This document shows, piece by piece, positions 40,910-59,843 of a stretch of 64,000 bases of DNA. The stretch is from the NCBI RefSeq assembly GCF_000708045.1, contig NZ_ANIE01000010.1, forward strand, positions 1-64,000, written 5' to 3'. The position numbers and the translations under genes were made by a program. Each line of letters begins with the position of its first letter. Within the stretch, counting starts at the first letter, position 1. Below the pieces are notes generated by a model. The model searched no databases. It was not told the DNA's origin and worked only from the letters and a program-made list of their open reading frames with translations. Source of the stretch: Marinobacter nitratireducens. GTDB taxonomy: Bacteria; Pseudomonadota; Gammaproteobacteria; Pseudomonadales; Oleiphilaceae.

Positions 40910-41862
40910 TTGACGCTCCTAAAATGATCAAAACCCGACAGATTGACAAGCTCCTGTTGACCAGTACCGCTGGCCCGCAGCCCCGCGCGCTCCTCAATGC
41001 GACCAATCACCGTCAGGGCGCTCCGGACAGATTCGTCCAACTCGTCCCACTTTCCCGGGGGTAGGGTCACGCAGAGTTCGTAATCGTCGCCACCATGCAG
41101 CGCGAATTCTACCGCACGCTCACCGGCCAATCTTTTCAGAGCGGATGACAGAGGTAACCGATACACATCCACTTCCGCCCCGACGTCCGATGACGCGAGG
41201 ATGTGCCCGAGATCCGCGATCAAACCATCGGAAACATCAATGGCCGCCGAGGCAACCCCGATCAGCGCTTCTCCTAACTCCAGGCGAGGAACGGGATGAT
41301 GATAACGATCAAGGAGTGCTGAAACGTCACTTCCCCCGATCTCCGAATCCAGATAACGGAGCGCGCCGGCAGCATCGCCAAGCGTGCCCGAGACACACAC
41401 GAGGTCGCCGCCCTGGGCACCGGAGCGGGTTATCGCTTCGCCGCAGGGCACGGTGCCATGCACCTGAATACTCAGACTCAAGGCTCCGCGGGTGGTATCA
41501 CCACCCGCAAGGGCAATCCCGAAGGCCTTACTTGCCGTCGCTAGCCCTTTGGCAAAGGCATCAAGCCAGGGCTCGCCGGGCTCAGGAAGAGTGAGCGCTA
41601 ACGTGAAGCATACGGGGTTGGCGCCCATTGCCGCCAGATCACTTGTGGCAGCAGCCAGGGCTCGCCACGCGAGTTTTTCCGGGGCGTAGCGGGTGGGAAA
41701 ATGAACGCCTTCCACCATGGTGTCGATGGAAAAAACAAGGTCCCGGCCTTGCGGAATTCGCTGCACAGCGCAGTCGTCACCAATCCCGAGAACGAGGGCT
41801 TCTGAGCCCCGGTTATGGGAAAGCGGGCGAAAATAGCGCTGTATCAGCTCGAATTCACCCAT
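40906..41862 (-). CDS. thiL: Thiamine-monophosphate kinase
   Basis: Phosphorylates thiamine monophosphate to the active diphosphate, here also the cofactor of IlvB. AIRS-like fold with GIGDDCAV near residue 28, SIDTMVEGVHF and ALAGGDTTRG. Its start overlaps the nusB stop by 1 nt and its stop overlaps pgpA by 4 nt. 318 residues, typical. Confidence 0.95.
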   Translation of the reverse strand: MGEFELIQRYFRPLSHNRGSEALVLGIGDDCAVQRIPQGRDLVFSIDTMVEGVHFPTRYAPEKLAWRALAAATSDLAAMGANPVCFTLALTLPEPGEPWLDAFAKGLATASKAFGIALAGGDTTRGALSLSIQVHGTVPCGEAITRSGAQGGDLVCVSGTLGDAAGALRYLDSEIGGSDVSALLDRYHHPVPRLELGEALIGVASAAIDVSDGLIADLGHILASSDVGAEVDVYRLPLSSALKRLAGERAVEFALHGGDDYELCVTLPPGKWDELDESVRSALTVIGRIEERAGLRASGTGQQELVNLSGFDHFRSVK

Positions 41863-42344
41863 TACCGGGAAGGGCGGGTCTCAGCAAGCCTAAGCCTCTG
41901 GCTGAGCTTGTCCAGAATGCTGTTCACGAACTTGTGACCTTCGGTACCACCGAAGCGCTTTGCCATCTCGATACCCTCGTTAATCACTACCTTATAGGGT
42001 ACATCAAGGCGATGCTTCAGTTCGTAGGCTCCCAGACGGACAATGGCAAGCTCGATCGGATCCACTTCGTTAAGGGGACGATCCAGAAACGGCTCGAGGA
42101 TCTTGTCCAGCTCAATCTGCTCACGCTCAACGCCGCGCAGGACATCCCGGAAATACAGAAGATCGACCTTACTCATGTCATTATCGATCATGAATTCGGC
42201 TTCGATGTCGGAGATAGGGCTTTTGCTGAAATGGCGCTGGTAAAGCCCCTGCATCGCCAAAGCCCGGGCCCGACGTCGATCACCGGCCTTGGGCTGGCCT
42301 GAACGGCCCGACTGAGACGACTGTTCTTCGTTTGTGCTCATCAC
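41862..42344 (-). CDS. nusB: Transcription antitermination protein NusB
   Basis: Binds NusE/S10 and boxA RNA in rRNA antitermination. The NusB fold is recognisable from [18 protein letters not shown] and the C-terminal [22 protein letters not shown] region with FVNSILDKL. The N-terminus has a short extra hydrophilic segment (about 22 residues). It overlaps ribH by 4 nt upstream. Confidence 0.95.
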   Translation of the reverse strand: MMSTNEEQSSQSGRSGQPKAGDRRRARALAMQGLYQRHFSKSPISDIEAEFMIDNDMSKVDLLYFRDVLRGVEREQIELDKILEPFLDRPLNEVDPIELAIVRLGAYELKHRLDVPYKVVINEGIEMAKRFGGTEGHKFVNSILDKLSQRLRLAETRPSR

Positions 42345-42817
42345 TCACCCAGCTTCTTGAACAGGCTAACCATTTCAAGCGCGGTAACCGCAGCTTCGGC
42401 ACCCTTGTTGCCAGCCTTAGTACCTGAGCGCTCAATGGCCTGCTCAATGGAATCCACCGTCAGAACCCCAAAGGTAACCGGCACGTCGGTATCCAGACTG
42501 ACCGCACCCAGACCACTCGACGCTTCACCTGCCACATACTCAAAGTGAGGCGTACCTCCACGGATTACCGCACCCAGCGCGATAATGGCGTCGTAGTTGC
42601 TGGTTTCAGCAACGCGTTTAACCGCCAGCGGCATCTCATAGGCTCCGGGAACACGAATAATCGTGATATCGTCCTCGGAGATACCATGACGGCGCAAGGT
42701 ATCTACTGCGCCCTCGACCAGGCTTTCCACAACAAAACCGTTAAAACGGCCCACAACCAGCGCGTAACGACCGCTGCACTCGGTGAAATCACCTTCAATT
42801 ACTTTGATGTCTGCCAT
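42341..42817 (-). CDS. ribH: 6,7-dimethyl-8-ribityllumazine synthase
   Basis: Penultimate riboflavin step. The family segment [17 protein letters not shown], the PGAYEMPL segment, [14 protein letters not shown] with its catalytic His, and [10 protein letters not shown] are visible. The start was set at 42817 (MADIKVIEG) with AAGGAG upstream; a longer frame to 42868 would run through the ribBX stop. 158 residues, typical. Confidence 0.96.
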   Translation of the reverse strand: MADIKVIEGDFTECSGRYALVVGRFNGFVVESLVEGAVDTLRRHGISEDDITIIRVPGAYEMPLAVKRVAETSNYDAIIALGAVIRGGTPHFEYVAGEASSGLGAVSLDTDVPVTFGVLTVDSIEQAIERSGTKAGNKGAEAAVTALEMVSLFKKLGE

Positions 42818-42864
42818 GCATGGCTCCTTCACTGGCCGGGGCAACGATGCCCCGGCCGGGTTAA

Positions 42865-43980
42865 TCATTCTGGGGTGTAGGGAACATACTCAACCACTTC
42901 CAGGTCAAAACCGGAAATGGCAGAGAATTTGACCGGCGGGCTCAGCAAACGCATTTTTCCAATGCCGATGTCCCGGAGAATCTGTGACCCGGTACCCACC
43001 GTGAAATAGACTCCTGAGCTGCCCTTTCCTGCAGATGCCTGACCATCATCGAAAAATTCGTGAATACGGTCTTCCAGGTTGTAGCTGTCTTCAGCGCTGT
43101 TAAGCAAGACAACGACGCCAGCGCCTTCCTCGGCCACCTTCTCAAGCGCATGATGCAACGGCCAGCTGCGGGAATCCTTACGGCGAGCCCCCAAAAGGTC
43201 ACGCAGGGTATCGGTAATATGAACCCTCACAAACGCGGGCTCCTCCGGCCGGATATCTCCCTTGATCATCGCCAGGTGCGTTGCGCCCTGAATGTTGTCG
43301 CGATAGGTGCGGAGCTTGAACACGCCGTATTCCGTATCCAGCTCGTTCTCTTCCACGCACTCAACAGTCCGCTCATTCATCGTGCGATAGTGGATCAGGT
43401 CAGCAATGGTGCCAATCTTGAGATCGTGCTCCTCGGCAAAACGTTCAAGATCCTCTCTTCGCGCCATGGAGCCATCATCGTTCATGACCTCACAAATCAC
43501 GCCAGCGGGTTCACAGCCAGCCAGTGCGGCCAGGTCACACGACGCCTCGGTGTGCCCTGCACGGCTGAGCACACCGCCCGGATCAGACATCAGCGGGAAA
43601 ATATGACCAGGCTGAACGAGGTCGGACGCCTTGGCATTGCGGGCAACTGCTGCCTGAACGGTCCGCGCCCGATCCGCTGCGGAGATGCCGGTAGTCACTC
43701 CCTCCTTCGCTTCGATGGACAAGGTAAACTTGGTACCGAATCCGGAGGCATTCTGTTGCACCATCAGCGGCAAGCCGAGCTGGGCACAGCGATCACGTGT
43801 CATCGGCATGCAGATCAGGCCGCGCCCGAACCGGGCCATGAAATTGATCGCTTCCGCCGTGCAATGCTCGGCGGCCATCACGAGATCGCCTTCGTTTTCG
43901 CGATCTTCGTCGTCCATCAGGATAACCATTTTGCCCTGACGGATATCTTCAATGATGTCTTCTACGGTGTTCAGTGCCAT
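42865..43980 (-). CDS. ribBX: 3,4-dihydroxy-2-butanone-4-phosphate synthase fused to a degenerate GTP cyclohydrolase II domain (RibBX)
   Basis: The N-terminal RibB half (1-205) looks active: [10 protein letters not shown] at 23-32, the [10 protein letters not shown] segment and [12 protein letters not shown]. The C-terminal half keeps the GCH II outline ([23 protein letters not shown]-like AMIKGDI) but has lost the catalytic features. The zinc ligands of the canonical HSEC and RCDCG motifs are replaced ([17 protein letters not shown]), and GRGIGL is gone. This matches the RibBX class described in proteobacteria, where a separate ribA does the GTP step. It lies between ribD and ribH. Confidence 0.92.
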   Translation of the reverse strand: MALNTVEDIIEDIRQGKMVILMDDEDRENEGDLVMAAEHCTAEAINFMARFGRGLICMPMTRDRCAQLGLPLMVQQNASGFGTKFTLSIEAKEGVTTGISAADRARTVQAAVARNAKASDLVQPGHIFPLMSDPGGVLSRAGHTEASCDLAALAGCEPAGVICEVMNDDGSMARREDLERFAEEHDLKIGTIADLIHYRTMNERTVECVEENELDTEYGVFKLRTYRDNIQGATHLAMIKGDIRPEEPAFVRVHITDTLRDLLGARRKDSRSWPLHHALEKVAEEGAGVVVLLNSAEDSYNLEDRIHEFFDDGQASAGKGSSGVYFTVGTGSQILRDIGIGKMRLLSPPVKFSAISGFDLEVVEYVPYTPE

Positions 43981-44042
43981 ACGGATATGAACCTTTCGGC
44001 GTGCCTGCTGGAGTCAATGAGGGCAGGCCGTGAATTTAATGA

Positions 44043-45158
44043 TTACCGGCGTGCCAGGATCAGCCTCTGATCCTCACCCACCTGACGTCGATCCAGCACC
44101 TTCCATTGTACCTTATCTGCCATGCTTTCCAGTGGCAGGTTTGCCGTCGGTCGACCGGTGCTACCGAGAAATACCGGGGCCTGGTAGAGCCAGAGTTCGT
44201 CAACCAGGCCTTCGCTAATAAACGTTCCAGCCAGGGTCGGCCCCGCTTCCACCAACAGCTCGTTGATGCCGAGTTCGCCAAGGGCATCGAGCAATTCTGC
44301 GACATCGATGCCATTATCCTTCCACGCCACACCGGTCAGACTGATCCCAAGAGCAGCCAGATCCTGCGCCGGTGCAGTCGCCAGGGTTGAAGACGCACAA
44401 AAAACCTGGACGTTGCCGCCCCGAAGAATCTTCGACCCGGTCGGTGTGCGGGCATCCCGGTCTGCAATGACCCGCAGGGGCTGTCGGGACGGTTCGGTAG
44501 ATTCCCCGATATCTCCGAGCTCTTCCCGGCGAACCGTCAACGAAGGGTCGTCAGCCAGCACCGTACCAACGCCGGTCAGAATTGCATCACTCATGGCCCG
44601 AAGCCGCTGCACATCACGCCTTGAATCGGCACCGGTTATCCACTGACTTTCACCGGAAGCCATGGCGGTACGTCCATCCAGGCTGGCCGCCATTTTCAGG
44701 CGAACCCAGGGGCGGCCGGTTTTCATGCGTTTCATGAAACCGGGATTCAACTGCCCGGCTTCATCGGACAGAAGCCCCTCGGTGACCTTGATACCTGCAT
44801 CACGAAGCATGGCCAGACCACGTCCGGACACCGAGGGGTTGGGGTCCGTGGTCGCAGCGAAAACATGGGTGACTCCCGCGTCGATCAGGGCTCTCGCACA
44901 GGGCGGCGTTCGGCCGAAGTGACTGCACGGCTCAAGCGTGACATAGGCTGTTGCGCCCCGTGCATCCTGGCCCGCCTGACTCAGCGCTCGAACTTCCGCA
45001 TGCGCCTCACCGGCGCGCTCGTGCCAACCCTCTCCGACGATGGTTCCGCCACGGGCGATCACGCACCCCACCCTGGGATTCGGATGTGTTGAATACTGGC
45101 CGCGCCAGGCAAGCTGAATCGCCCGCGCCATCATGGCCCGATCGCGGACCGTGATCAT
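44043..45158 (-). CDS. ribD: Riboflavin biosynthesis deaminase/reductase RibD
   Basis: Bifunctional enzyme for the second and third riboflavin steps. The N-terminal deaminase has its zinc site: H53-A-E55, C78 and C87 ([13 protein letters not shown]). The C-terminal reductase begins at about 147 ([14 protein letters not shown]) with [18 protein letters not shown] and [15 protein letters not shown]. The start ATG overlaps the nrdR stop by 4 nt. The usual neighbour ribE is absent downstream. Confidence 0.96.
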   Translation of the reverse strand: MITVRDRAMMARAIQLAWRGQYSTHPNPRVGCVIARGGTIVGEGWHERAGEAHAEVRALSQAGQDARGATAYVTLEPCSHFGRTPPCARALIDAGVTHVFAATTDPNPSVSGRGLAMLRDAGIKVTEGLLSDEAGQLNPGFMKRMKTGRPWVRLKMAASLDGRTAMASGESQWITGADSRRDVQRLRAMSDAILTGVGTVLADDPSLTVRREELGDIGESTEPSRQPLRVIADRDARTPTGSKILRGGNVQVFCASSTLATAPAQDLAALGISLTGVAWKDNGIDVAELLDALGELGINELLVEAGPTLAGTFISEGLVDELWLYQAPVFLGSTGRPTANLPLESMADKVQWKVLDRRQVGEDQRLILARR

Positions 45159-45673
45159 GACTTTCCTTTCGATGAATGGTTATCAGCCAGCGCCTTGGCA
45201 ACATCAACAGCATTTTCACCGCTGTTGGCGGAAAGTCGCTCGATTTCTTCCTTGAACTCGTTGATGTCCTGAAAACTGCGATACACCGACGCAAACCGCA
45301 CGTAGGCGACTTTGTCGAGCTGTCGCAGTTCCGTCATCACTTCCTCTCCGAGCTGCATGGATTTGATTTCACGCTCGCCGGTTGCCCGCAGCCGATATTT
45401 GATCCGGTTCAACGCCGCATCGATTTCCTCAATGCTGACCGGGCGCTTTTCCAGCGCCTTCATGATTCCGGAGCGCAGCTTTTCCTCATCAAACGGCTGG
45501 CGCGTGCCATCCTGCTTGACCACCCGAGGCATGACCAGCTCAGCACTCTCGAACGTGGTAAAGCGTTCGTGACAGGACAGACACTCCCTGCGGCGACGCA
45601 CCTGATCGCCCTCGGCAACCAGCCGGGAATCGATCACCTTGGTATCTGCTTCACCACAGAAAGGACAATGCAT
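45155..45673 (-). CDS. nrdR: Transcriptional repressor NrdR
   Basis: Zinc-ribbon/ATP-cone repressor of ribonucleotide reductase genes. The zinc ribbon has C3, C6 (MHCPFC) and C31, C34 (RRRECLSC); the ATP-cone follows ([30 protein letters not shown]). The start was set at the ATG at 45673 with GGAG 9 nt upstream. First gene of the operon. I did not find a paired NrdR box near it. Confidence 0.96.
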   Translation of the reverse strand: MHCPFCGEADTKVIDSRLVAEGDQVRRRRECLSCHERFTTFESAELVMPRVVKQDGTRQPFDEEKLRSGIMKALEKRPVSIEEIDAALNRIKYRLRATGEREIKSMQLGEEVMTELRQLDKVAYVRFASVYRSFQDINEFKEEIERLSANSGENAVDVAKALADNHSSKGKS

Positions 45674-45745
45674 AGTCAATGACTCCGGAGAGAGTTGGCG
45701 AGGGATGCACGATCGCAGACCTCGCCAACGGGACTTACGAGGCGA

Positions 45746-46999
45746 TTAACCGTATACCGGGAACCGGGCACACAGGGCCGCAACCTGCTCACGGACACGA
45801 TCATTGATGGCATCGTCTTCGAGGTTGTCGAGGATATCGCAGATCCAGCCCGCCAGATCACGGCTTTCCGACTCACCGAATCCACGAGTGGTGATCGCCG
45901 GTGTGCCAATACGCAGTCCGGAGGTCACGAACGGGGATCTGGGATCGTTCGGAACGGCATTCTTGTTGACGGTAATGTGGGCACGCCCAAGCGCGGCGTC
46001 CGCATCCTTACCCGTGATATCCTGCTTGATAAGACTAACCAGGAACAGATGGTTCTTGGTGCCGCCCGAAACCACGTCGTATCCGCGAGCCACAAACACC
46101 TCAGCCATGGCAGCGGCGTTCTTCACCACCTGCTTCTGGTAGGCCTTGAATTCGTCGCTCATGGCTTCCTTGAAGCATACAGCCTTGGCCGCTATCACAT
46201 GCATCAGAGGGCCACCCTGGCCGCCCGGGAATACGGCGGAGTTCAGTTTCTTCTGAATGCCTTCATCGTCACATGCCAGGATCAGGCCGCCACGGGGACC
46301 GCGCAGGGTCTTGTGGGTGGTGGTGGCAACAACATGAGCGTGAGGAACAGGGTCCGGGTACACGCCAGCGGCTACCAGGCCGGCAACGTGGGCCATGTCG
46401 ACAAACAGGTAAGCACCCACTTTATCGGCAATCTCGCGGAAACGGGCAAAATCCAGCTCCTGGGAGTACGCGGAAAAACCGGCAATAATCATCTTCGGCT
46501 TGTGCTCAACCGCCAGTGCTTCCACCTCATCGTAGTCGATCAGGCCAGTTTCCGGGTTCAGGCCATACTGCACGGCGTTATAGATCTTGCCAGAGAAGTT
46601 GACGCTGGCGCCGTGGGTCAGGTGACCACCGTGGGCCAGGCTCATGCCAAGAACGGTGTCACCCGGCTTGACCAACGCCATGAACACCGCGGAGTTTGCC
46701 TGCGAGCCCGAATGCGGCTGCACGTTGGCGTAAGCCGCGCCAAACAGCTCTTTAGCCCGCTCGATCGCCAGCTCCTCAGCGATATCCACGAACTCACAAC
46801 CACCGTAGTAACGCTTACCCGGATAACCTTCGGCGTACTTGTTGGTCAGCACGCTGCCCTGTGCCTCCATAACCCGCGGGCTGGTGTAGTTCTCGGAAGC
46901 GATCAGCTCGATATGAGCTTCCTGGCGCTTCTCTTCCGCCTGCATGGCGTTCCAGAGTTCGTCGTCAAAGCCGGCGATTTTCATTTCACGATTAAACAT
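45746..46999 (-). CDS. glyA: Serine hydroxymethyltransferase
   Basis: PLP enzyme interconverting serine and glycine with tetrahydrofolate. The PLP lysine lies in [16 protein letters not shown], and [23 protein letters not shown] and [10 protein letters not shown] are family motifs. The start was set at 46999 ([16 protein letters not shown]), as in Pseudomonas; upstream in-frame sequence is not coding-like. 417 residues, standard. It is divergent from ettA. A TAGAAT (47079-47084, minus strand) is a possible -10 but has no clear -35. Confidence 0.96.
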   Translation of the reverse strand: MFNREMKIAGFDDELWNAMQAEEKRQEAHIELIASENYTSPRVMEAQGSVLTNKYAEGYPGKRYYGGCEFVDIAEELAIERAKELFGAAYANVQPHSGSQANSAVFMALVKPGDTVLGMSLAHGGHLTHGASVNFSGKIYNAVQYGLNPETGLIDYDEVEALAVEHKPKMIIAGFSAYSQELDFARFREIADKVGAYLFVDMAHVAGLVAAGVYPDPVPHAHVVATTTHKTLRGPRGGLILACDDEGIQKKLNSAVFPGGQGGPLMHVIAAKAVCFKEAMSDEFKAYQKQVVKNAAAMAEVFVARGYDVVSGGTKNHLFLVSLIKQDITGKDADAALGRAHITVNKNAVPNDPRSPFVTSGLRIGTPAITTRGFGESESRDLAGWICDILDNLEDDAINDRVREQVAALCARFPVYG

Positions 47000-47262
47000 G
47001 GATACGGTGCCCCTGTGTGCTTGGCTGGCCCGGAGAGCCCTGGACGTCACCACAGGCTCCCTGAAAAATTGGGCCGCTATTCTATCCCACAAATGGGTGA
47101 AAAATCATCCTCTAAACCGCCCCACGAGCCTCAGGAGAAACCGCCATATGGCATATCCCGGTTTCTGCTCAATTGCTATAGCCTGCTGGTTTCGCTACCT
47201 TACGGGGCTAATCCAAGAGTTCCCTTTTTTACCTCCGAATACAACAGAGGACGCCGCCAGTT

Positions 47263-48924
<1,662 letters not shown>

Positions 48925-48931
48925 GCCGGAC

Positions 48932-48966
48932 AGGGCCAGCCCGGTCGTAAGGCTGGCCCTTCTTTC
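48932..48966 (+). terminator. Terminator after ettA
   Basis: A perfect 10-bp stem (AGGGCCAGCC with its complement), 9-nt loop, followed by TTCTTT. It precedes radA by 28 nt, so radA probably has limited readthrough or its own promoter. Confidence 0.8.
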
Positions 48967-48993
48967 CCCTCCACCCGGACATGTCTTATCCCT

Positions 48994-50370
48994 ATGGCAA
49001 AAGCAAAAACGGCGTTTGTTTGTACCGAATGCGGTGCTGATTACTCCAAATGGCAGGGGCAATGTACAGCCTGCCAGGCGTGGAACACCGTCAGCGAGGT
49101 GCGCGGCATCAGCGGCAACGCCAAAGGCGCCCGTGGTGCCCGATTTGAGGGCTTCGCAGGCAGCCTGGCCGAGGTGCAGAGCCTGGACGACGTCAGCCTG
49201 GCCGAACAGCCGCGAATCAGTACCGGCATGCAGGAGTTTGACCGGGTTCTTGGCGGAGGTCTGGTGGAGGGATCAGCCGTCCTGATGGGGGGGCACCCTG
49301 GTGCGGGCAAGAGTACGCTATTGCTTCAAGCTGTGTGCCACCTCGCCGCCAGCACTCCAGCTCTTTATGTGACCGGTGAGGAATCTCTGCAACAAGTCGC
49401 CATGCGGGCCAAACGCCTGGGTTTACCCACGAGAGACCTGAAGATGCTTTCCGAAACCAGTGTTGAACGTGTCATGCAGGTGGCGGAATCAGAGAGGCCG
49501 AGAATCCTGGTGGTCGACAGTATTCAGGTCATGCATGTGTCGGATATTGAATCTGCCCCGGGCTCAGTTTCCCAGGTCCGCGAGAGTGCTGCATTTCTCA
49601 CCCGCTTCGCCAAGCAGACAGGCACCATCCTGTTCCTGGTCGGCCACGTCACCAAAGATGGCAGCCTTGCAGGCCCGAAGGTACTGGAGCATATGATCGA
49701 CTGCTCGATCCTGCTGGAAGGGTCCAGCGATAGCCGATACCGGACCCTCCGAGGGATTAAGAACCGCTTCGGTGCCGTGAATGAACTCGGCGTTTTCGCC
49801 ATGGTGGAGCAAGGGCTGAAGGAAGTTAAAAACCCCAGTGCCATTTTCCTTAACCGGGGCGAAGAAGCCGCCCCAGGCAGTGTGGTTATGGTGGTCTGGG
49901 AAGGCACTCGCCCGATGCTCGTGGAAATCCAGGCCTTGGTGGACATGGCCCAGGGTAGCTATCCGCGCCGGGTAGCCGTTGGCCTGGATCAGAACCGTCT
50001 TGCGATGCTTTTGGCGGTGCTGCACCGTCATGGTGGCATGCATGTGGCGGATCAGGATGTCTTTGTGAACGTGGTTGGCGGCGTGAAGGTTGCCGAGACA
50101 AGTGCCGACCTTGCCCTCCTGGCCTCAATCGTATCGTCATTCAGGGATCGGGCACTACCGCAGGACCTGGTGATCTTCGGCGAGGTTGGACTGTCCGGAG
50201 AAATTCGGCCGGTACCCAGTGGGCAGGAAAGGATTTACGAAGCCGCAAAGCATGGTTTTACCCGGGCTCTCGTTCCGAAGGCTAACGCGCCACGAAAGGC
50301 GATTGAGGGGATGAAAGTGATTCCTGTGACAAAGCTGAGTGAGGCTCTTACGGCTCTTGAGGATCTATAA
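48994..50370 (+). CDS. radA: DNA repair protein RadA
   Basis: RecA-like branch migration factor. The N-terminal zinc finger has two cysteine pairs (CTECGADYSKWQGQCTAC), Walker A is GGHPGAGKST, the RadA-specific KNRFG motif is present (GIKNRFGAVNELG), and a C-terminal Lon-like domain follows (LSGEIRPVPSGQERI). 458 residues, typical. Confidence 0.96.
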   Translation: MAKAKTAFVCTECGADYSKWQGQCTACQAWNTVSEVRGISGNAKGARGARFEGFAGSLAEVQSLDDVSLAEQPRISTGMQEFDRVLGGGLVEGSAVLMGGHPGAGKSTLLLQAVCHLAASTPALYVTGEESLQQVAMRAKRLGLPTRDLKMLSETSVERVMQVAESERPRILVVDSIQVMHVSDIESAPGSVSQVRESAAFLTRFAKQTGTILFLVGHVTKDGSLAGPKVLEHMIDCSILLEGSSDSRYRTLRGIKNRFGAVNELGVFAMVEQGLKEVKNPSAIFLNRGEEAAPGSVVMVVWEGTRPMLVEIQALVDMAQGSYPRRVAVGLDQNRLAMLLAVLHRHGGMHVADQDVFVNVVGGVKVAETSADLALLASIVSSFRDRALPQDLVIFGEVGLSGEIRPVPSGQERIYEAAKHGFTRALVPKANAPRKAIEGMKVIPVTKLSEALTALEDL

Positions 50371-50392
50371 GGCCGCGTTCATTCGAGTTTAC

Positions 50393-50506
50393 GGTGATGC
50401 TGGCTGAGTTCACTTCCAAAAATGTTGAAGGCCAGGGATGGCCGTAAACAAGCGCACATGGATGTGCTTGTAGCGGTTTTTGGAAGTGAACTCAGCCAGC
50501 ATCACC
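50393..50506. repeat. 114-bp palindromic element (MITE/REP-like)
   Basis: Perfect 30-bp inverted repeats (50393-50422 and 50477-50506; outer end GGTGATGCTGGCTGAG) enclose 54 bp that itself contains two hairpins: GGCC-AGGGAT-GGCC (50430-50443) and GCACA-TGGA-TGTGC (50454-50467). It lies 23 bp after the radA stop and 28 bp before the PilZ stop, in the gap between convergent genes. No ORF is inside. No target-site duplication was identified. It would fold into a long hairpin in RNA and could also act as a terminator. I saw no second copy in this window. Confidence 0.85.
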
Positions 50507-50533
50507 TACGAAACAGTTAGGGGGCCTGCCCGC

Positions 50534-50902
50534 TCAATCAATCAAATGCGCAAATTCACGCTCTAGTAACGCTTGATCCCCAAGATTCAGTTCAACAAGA
50601 CGCTTGAGATGGGTCGCACTCTCCAGATCAATGTACTGGCATTTGAACCCCAACCGATGCTCCTCAATGTGGCGTAACTCCACCGCCATAACAATCGCCA
50701 CCTCGTGATCGTTAAGATGAATAATCACCTCACTGGGCTGCTTTAATGGCACATCCCAGCCTTCCGGACGCTTAACCAGAACGCCTTTCAACGAGATATC
50801 GAGCACTTCCGTGGTCCACACGCGGTCGAGACAGTGCAGCTCGCATGGTGCATCGAACTCGATGCGATGAAATCGACGCTTTTCAGACGACTTGGCGGTC
50901 AA
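50534..50902 (-). CDS. PilZ domain protein
   Basis: 122 residues, a single PilZ domain that binds cyclic di-GMP. Both signature parts are present: RRFHR at 9-13 (RxxxR type) and D35-I-S37-L-K-G40 (DxSxxG). No other domain is attached, so it must act on a partner. Neighbours (radA, hemE) give no partner. It differs from PilZ proper, which usually lacks the c-di-GMP motifs, so I give no gene symbol. Confidence 0.88.
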   Translation of the reverse strand: MTAKSSEKRRFHRIEFDAPCELHCLDRVWTTEVLDISLKGVLVKRPEGWDVPLKQPSEVIIHLNDHEVAIVMAVELRHIEEHRLGFKCQYIDLESATHLKRLVELNLGDQALLEREFAHLID

Positions 50903-50973
50903 GTGGTTACTCCTGTTTACCGGTCTTGTTTAACGTGACTATAGACCTGACAGGATACAACATCCACCAGAAC

Positions 50974-52038
50974 TCACTGGTGATAAGCGGGACTCAACTC
51001 CACCACAGCCTCAATAAACGCCCGCGCATGCTCCGGATCCACGTCCGGCGTAATACCATGTCCGAGGTTAAAGATATGCCCGGTTCCGTTACCGAAGCGA
51101 CGCAGGATGTCAGCCACTTCGTCACGAATACGCTCTTTCGGCGCATACAGCATTGCCGGGTCCATATTGCCCTGAAGGGCTACCCGATCGCCGACCCTCG
51201 CGCGGGCATTGCCGATATCGGTGGTCCAGTCCAGGCCGACGGCATCGGCGCCGGAATCGGCGATTGCTTCCAACCACTGGCCGCCGTTCTTGGTGAACAG
51301 GATAACCGGGATGGTCTGGCCGTCATGCTCCCGGATCAAGCCAGCGACAATTTTCTTCATATAGCGCAGCGAGAACTCTTCGTATGCCCAGCTACTGAGC
51401 ACACCACCCCAGGTATCGAAGATCTGAACCGCCTGCGCACCGGCCTTGATCTGACCATTCAAGTAATCAATGACCGAATCTGCGAGATGATCAAGCAGCT
51501 GATGCATAACCTCAGGTTGCCCGTACATCAGCTTCTTGGCTTCACGGAAGTCTTTTGAGGATCCACCTTCGATCATGTAGGTGGCCAGTGTCCAGGGGCT
51601 ACCGGAGAAACCGATCAGTGGCACGCGGCCATTAAGCTCACGACGAATGGTGGACACGGCGTTCATCACGTAATCCAGGTCCGTTTCCGCGTTCATCTTG
51701 GGCAGCGCGGCCACGTCGGCGGCAGAGCGAATCACGTTCTTGAACTTCGGTCCTTCACCGGTCTCAAAGTAGAGGCCCAGCCCGAGGGCATCCGGAATGG
51801 TCAAGATATCGGAGAACAGGATCGCGGCATCAAGCGGGAAACGCTCCAGCGGCTGAAGGGTCACCTCACACGCCAGCGGCGTGTTCTTGCACAGACTGAG
51901 GAAGTCGCCGGCCTTGGCCCGTGTGGCCCGATATTCCGGGAGGTAGCGGCCAGCCTGGCGCATCATCCATACCGGGGTGCGGTCAACGGGCTGGCGCATC
52001 AGGGCGCGCAGGAAGCGGTCGTTCTTCAACTCGGTCAT
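50974..52038 (-). CDS. hemE: Uroporphyrinogen decarboxylase
   Basis: Decarboxylates uroporphyrinogen III to coproporphyrinogen III in heme synthesis. The N-terminal signature [16 protein letters not shown] and the catalytic aspartate in [15 protein letters not shown] are visible, plus [19 protein letters not shown]. The start was set at 52038 ([13 protein letters not shown]), as in Pseudomonas. 354 residues, typical. It lies downstream of gltD behind a terminator. Confidence 0.96.
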   Translation of the reverse strand: MTELKNDRFLRALMRQPVDRTPVWMMRQAGRYLPEYRATRAKAGDFLSLCKNTPLACEVTLQPLERFPLDAAILFSDILTIPDALGLGLYFETGEGPKFKNVIRSAADVAALPKMNAETDLDYVMNAVSTIRRELNGRVPLIGFSGSPWTLATYMIEGGSSKDFREAKKLMYGQPEVMHQLLDHLADSVIDYLNGQIKAGAQAVQIFDTWGGVLSSWAYEEFSLRYMKKIVAGLIREHDGQTIPVILFTKNGGQWLEAIADSGADAVGLDWTTDIGNARARVGDRVALQGNMDPAMLYAPKERIRDEVADILRRFGNGTGHIFNLGHGITPDVDPEHARAFIEAVVELSPAYHQ

Positions 52039-52110
52039 AGGGATTCCAACGATCTCAGTCGGTGAATGGTGATCTACAATTGGGGAGCAATGATACCCCG
52101 TTTGTGACAA

Positions 52111-52146
52111 TAAAAAAGGGCGGCATACCCTTAGGAAGCCGCCCTT
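52111..52146 (-). terminator. Terminator after gltD
   Basis: On the minus strand, AAGGGCGGC with its complement forms a 9-bp stem followed by TTTTTTA. It separates gltBD from hemE. Confidence 0.85.
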
Positions 52147-52168
52147 CTGATCGGGATCAAGCCCGGGA

Positions 52169-53605
<1,437 letters not shown>

Positions 53606-53667
53606 TCAATTTCGACAGGAGTGGGCCGCCTTGGCGCACCCACTCCGAACCCTGTTCACCCGGCTTG

Positions 53668-58116
<4,449 letters not shown>

Positions 58117-58148
58117 AAGCGTTCTCTCGCGTAGAAATGCTTTTCAAT

Positions 58149-58188
58149 CAGAGGGTTATCCGGCCTCAAGCCGACCCAGCACCCTCTG
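58149..58188 (-). promoter_or_regulatory. Nested hairpin in the gltB leader
   Basis: An outer 8-bp stem (CAGAGGGT, 58149-58156, with 58181-58188) contains an inner CGGC-CTCAA-GCCG hairpin (58161-58173). It lies 32 nt before the gltB start, inside the predicted transcript. Whether it is regulatory is not known. Confidence 0.45.
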
Positions 58189-58210
58189 ACACTGAAAATG
58201 GGGGCTGGCT

Positions 58211-58239
58211 ATTTTACACACGTAGAAATACGTACTCAA
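58211..58239 (-). promoter_or_regulatory. Sigma-70 promoter for gltBD
   Basis: TTGAGT (58234-58239; 4 of 6) and TAAAAT (58211-58216; 5 of 6) with a 17-bp spacer, about 95 nt before the gltB start. Confidence 0.6.
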
Positions 58240-58328
58240 ATCGAAGCGGTATTACTTTGGCAGGCTAAGCACGCAAATAAGCGGCCAAAAACTTATAGAA
58301 CAACAACTTATTTCAAAATTTGGGAAAA

Positions 58329-59807
<1,479 letters not shown>

Positions 59808-59843
59808 TTACCATTGTTTATCATATCGGCAAAGGCTATCTGC

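Noticed and set aside
45674..45745. Search for NrdR boxes or an FMN riboswitch ahead of the nrdR-rib operon
   Set aside because: No paired NrdR-box palindromes or conserved riboswitch helices were recognisable in this short gap.
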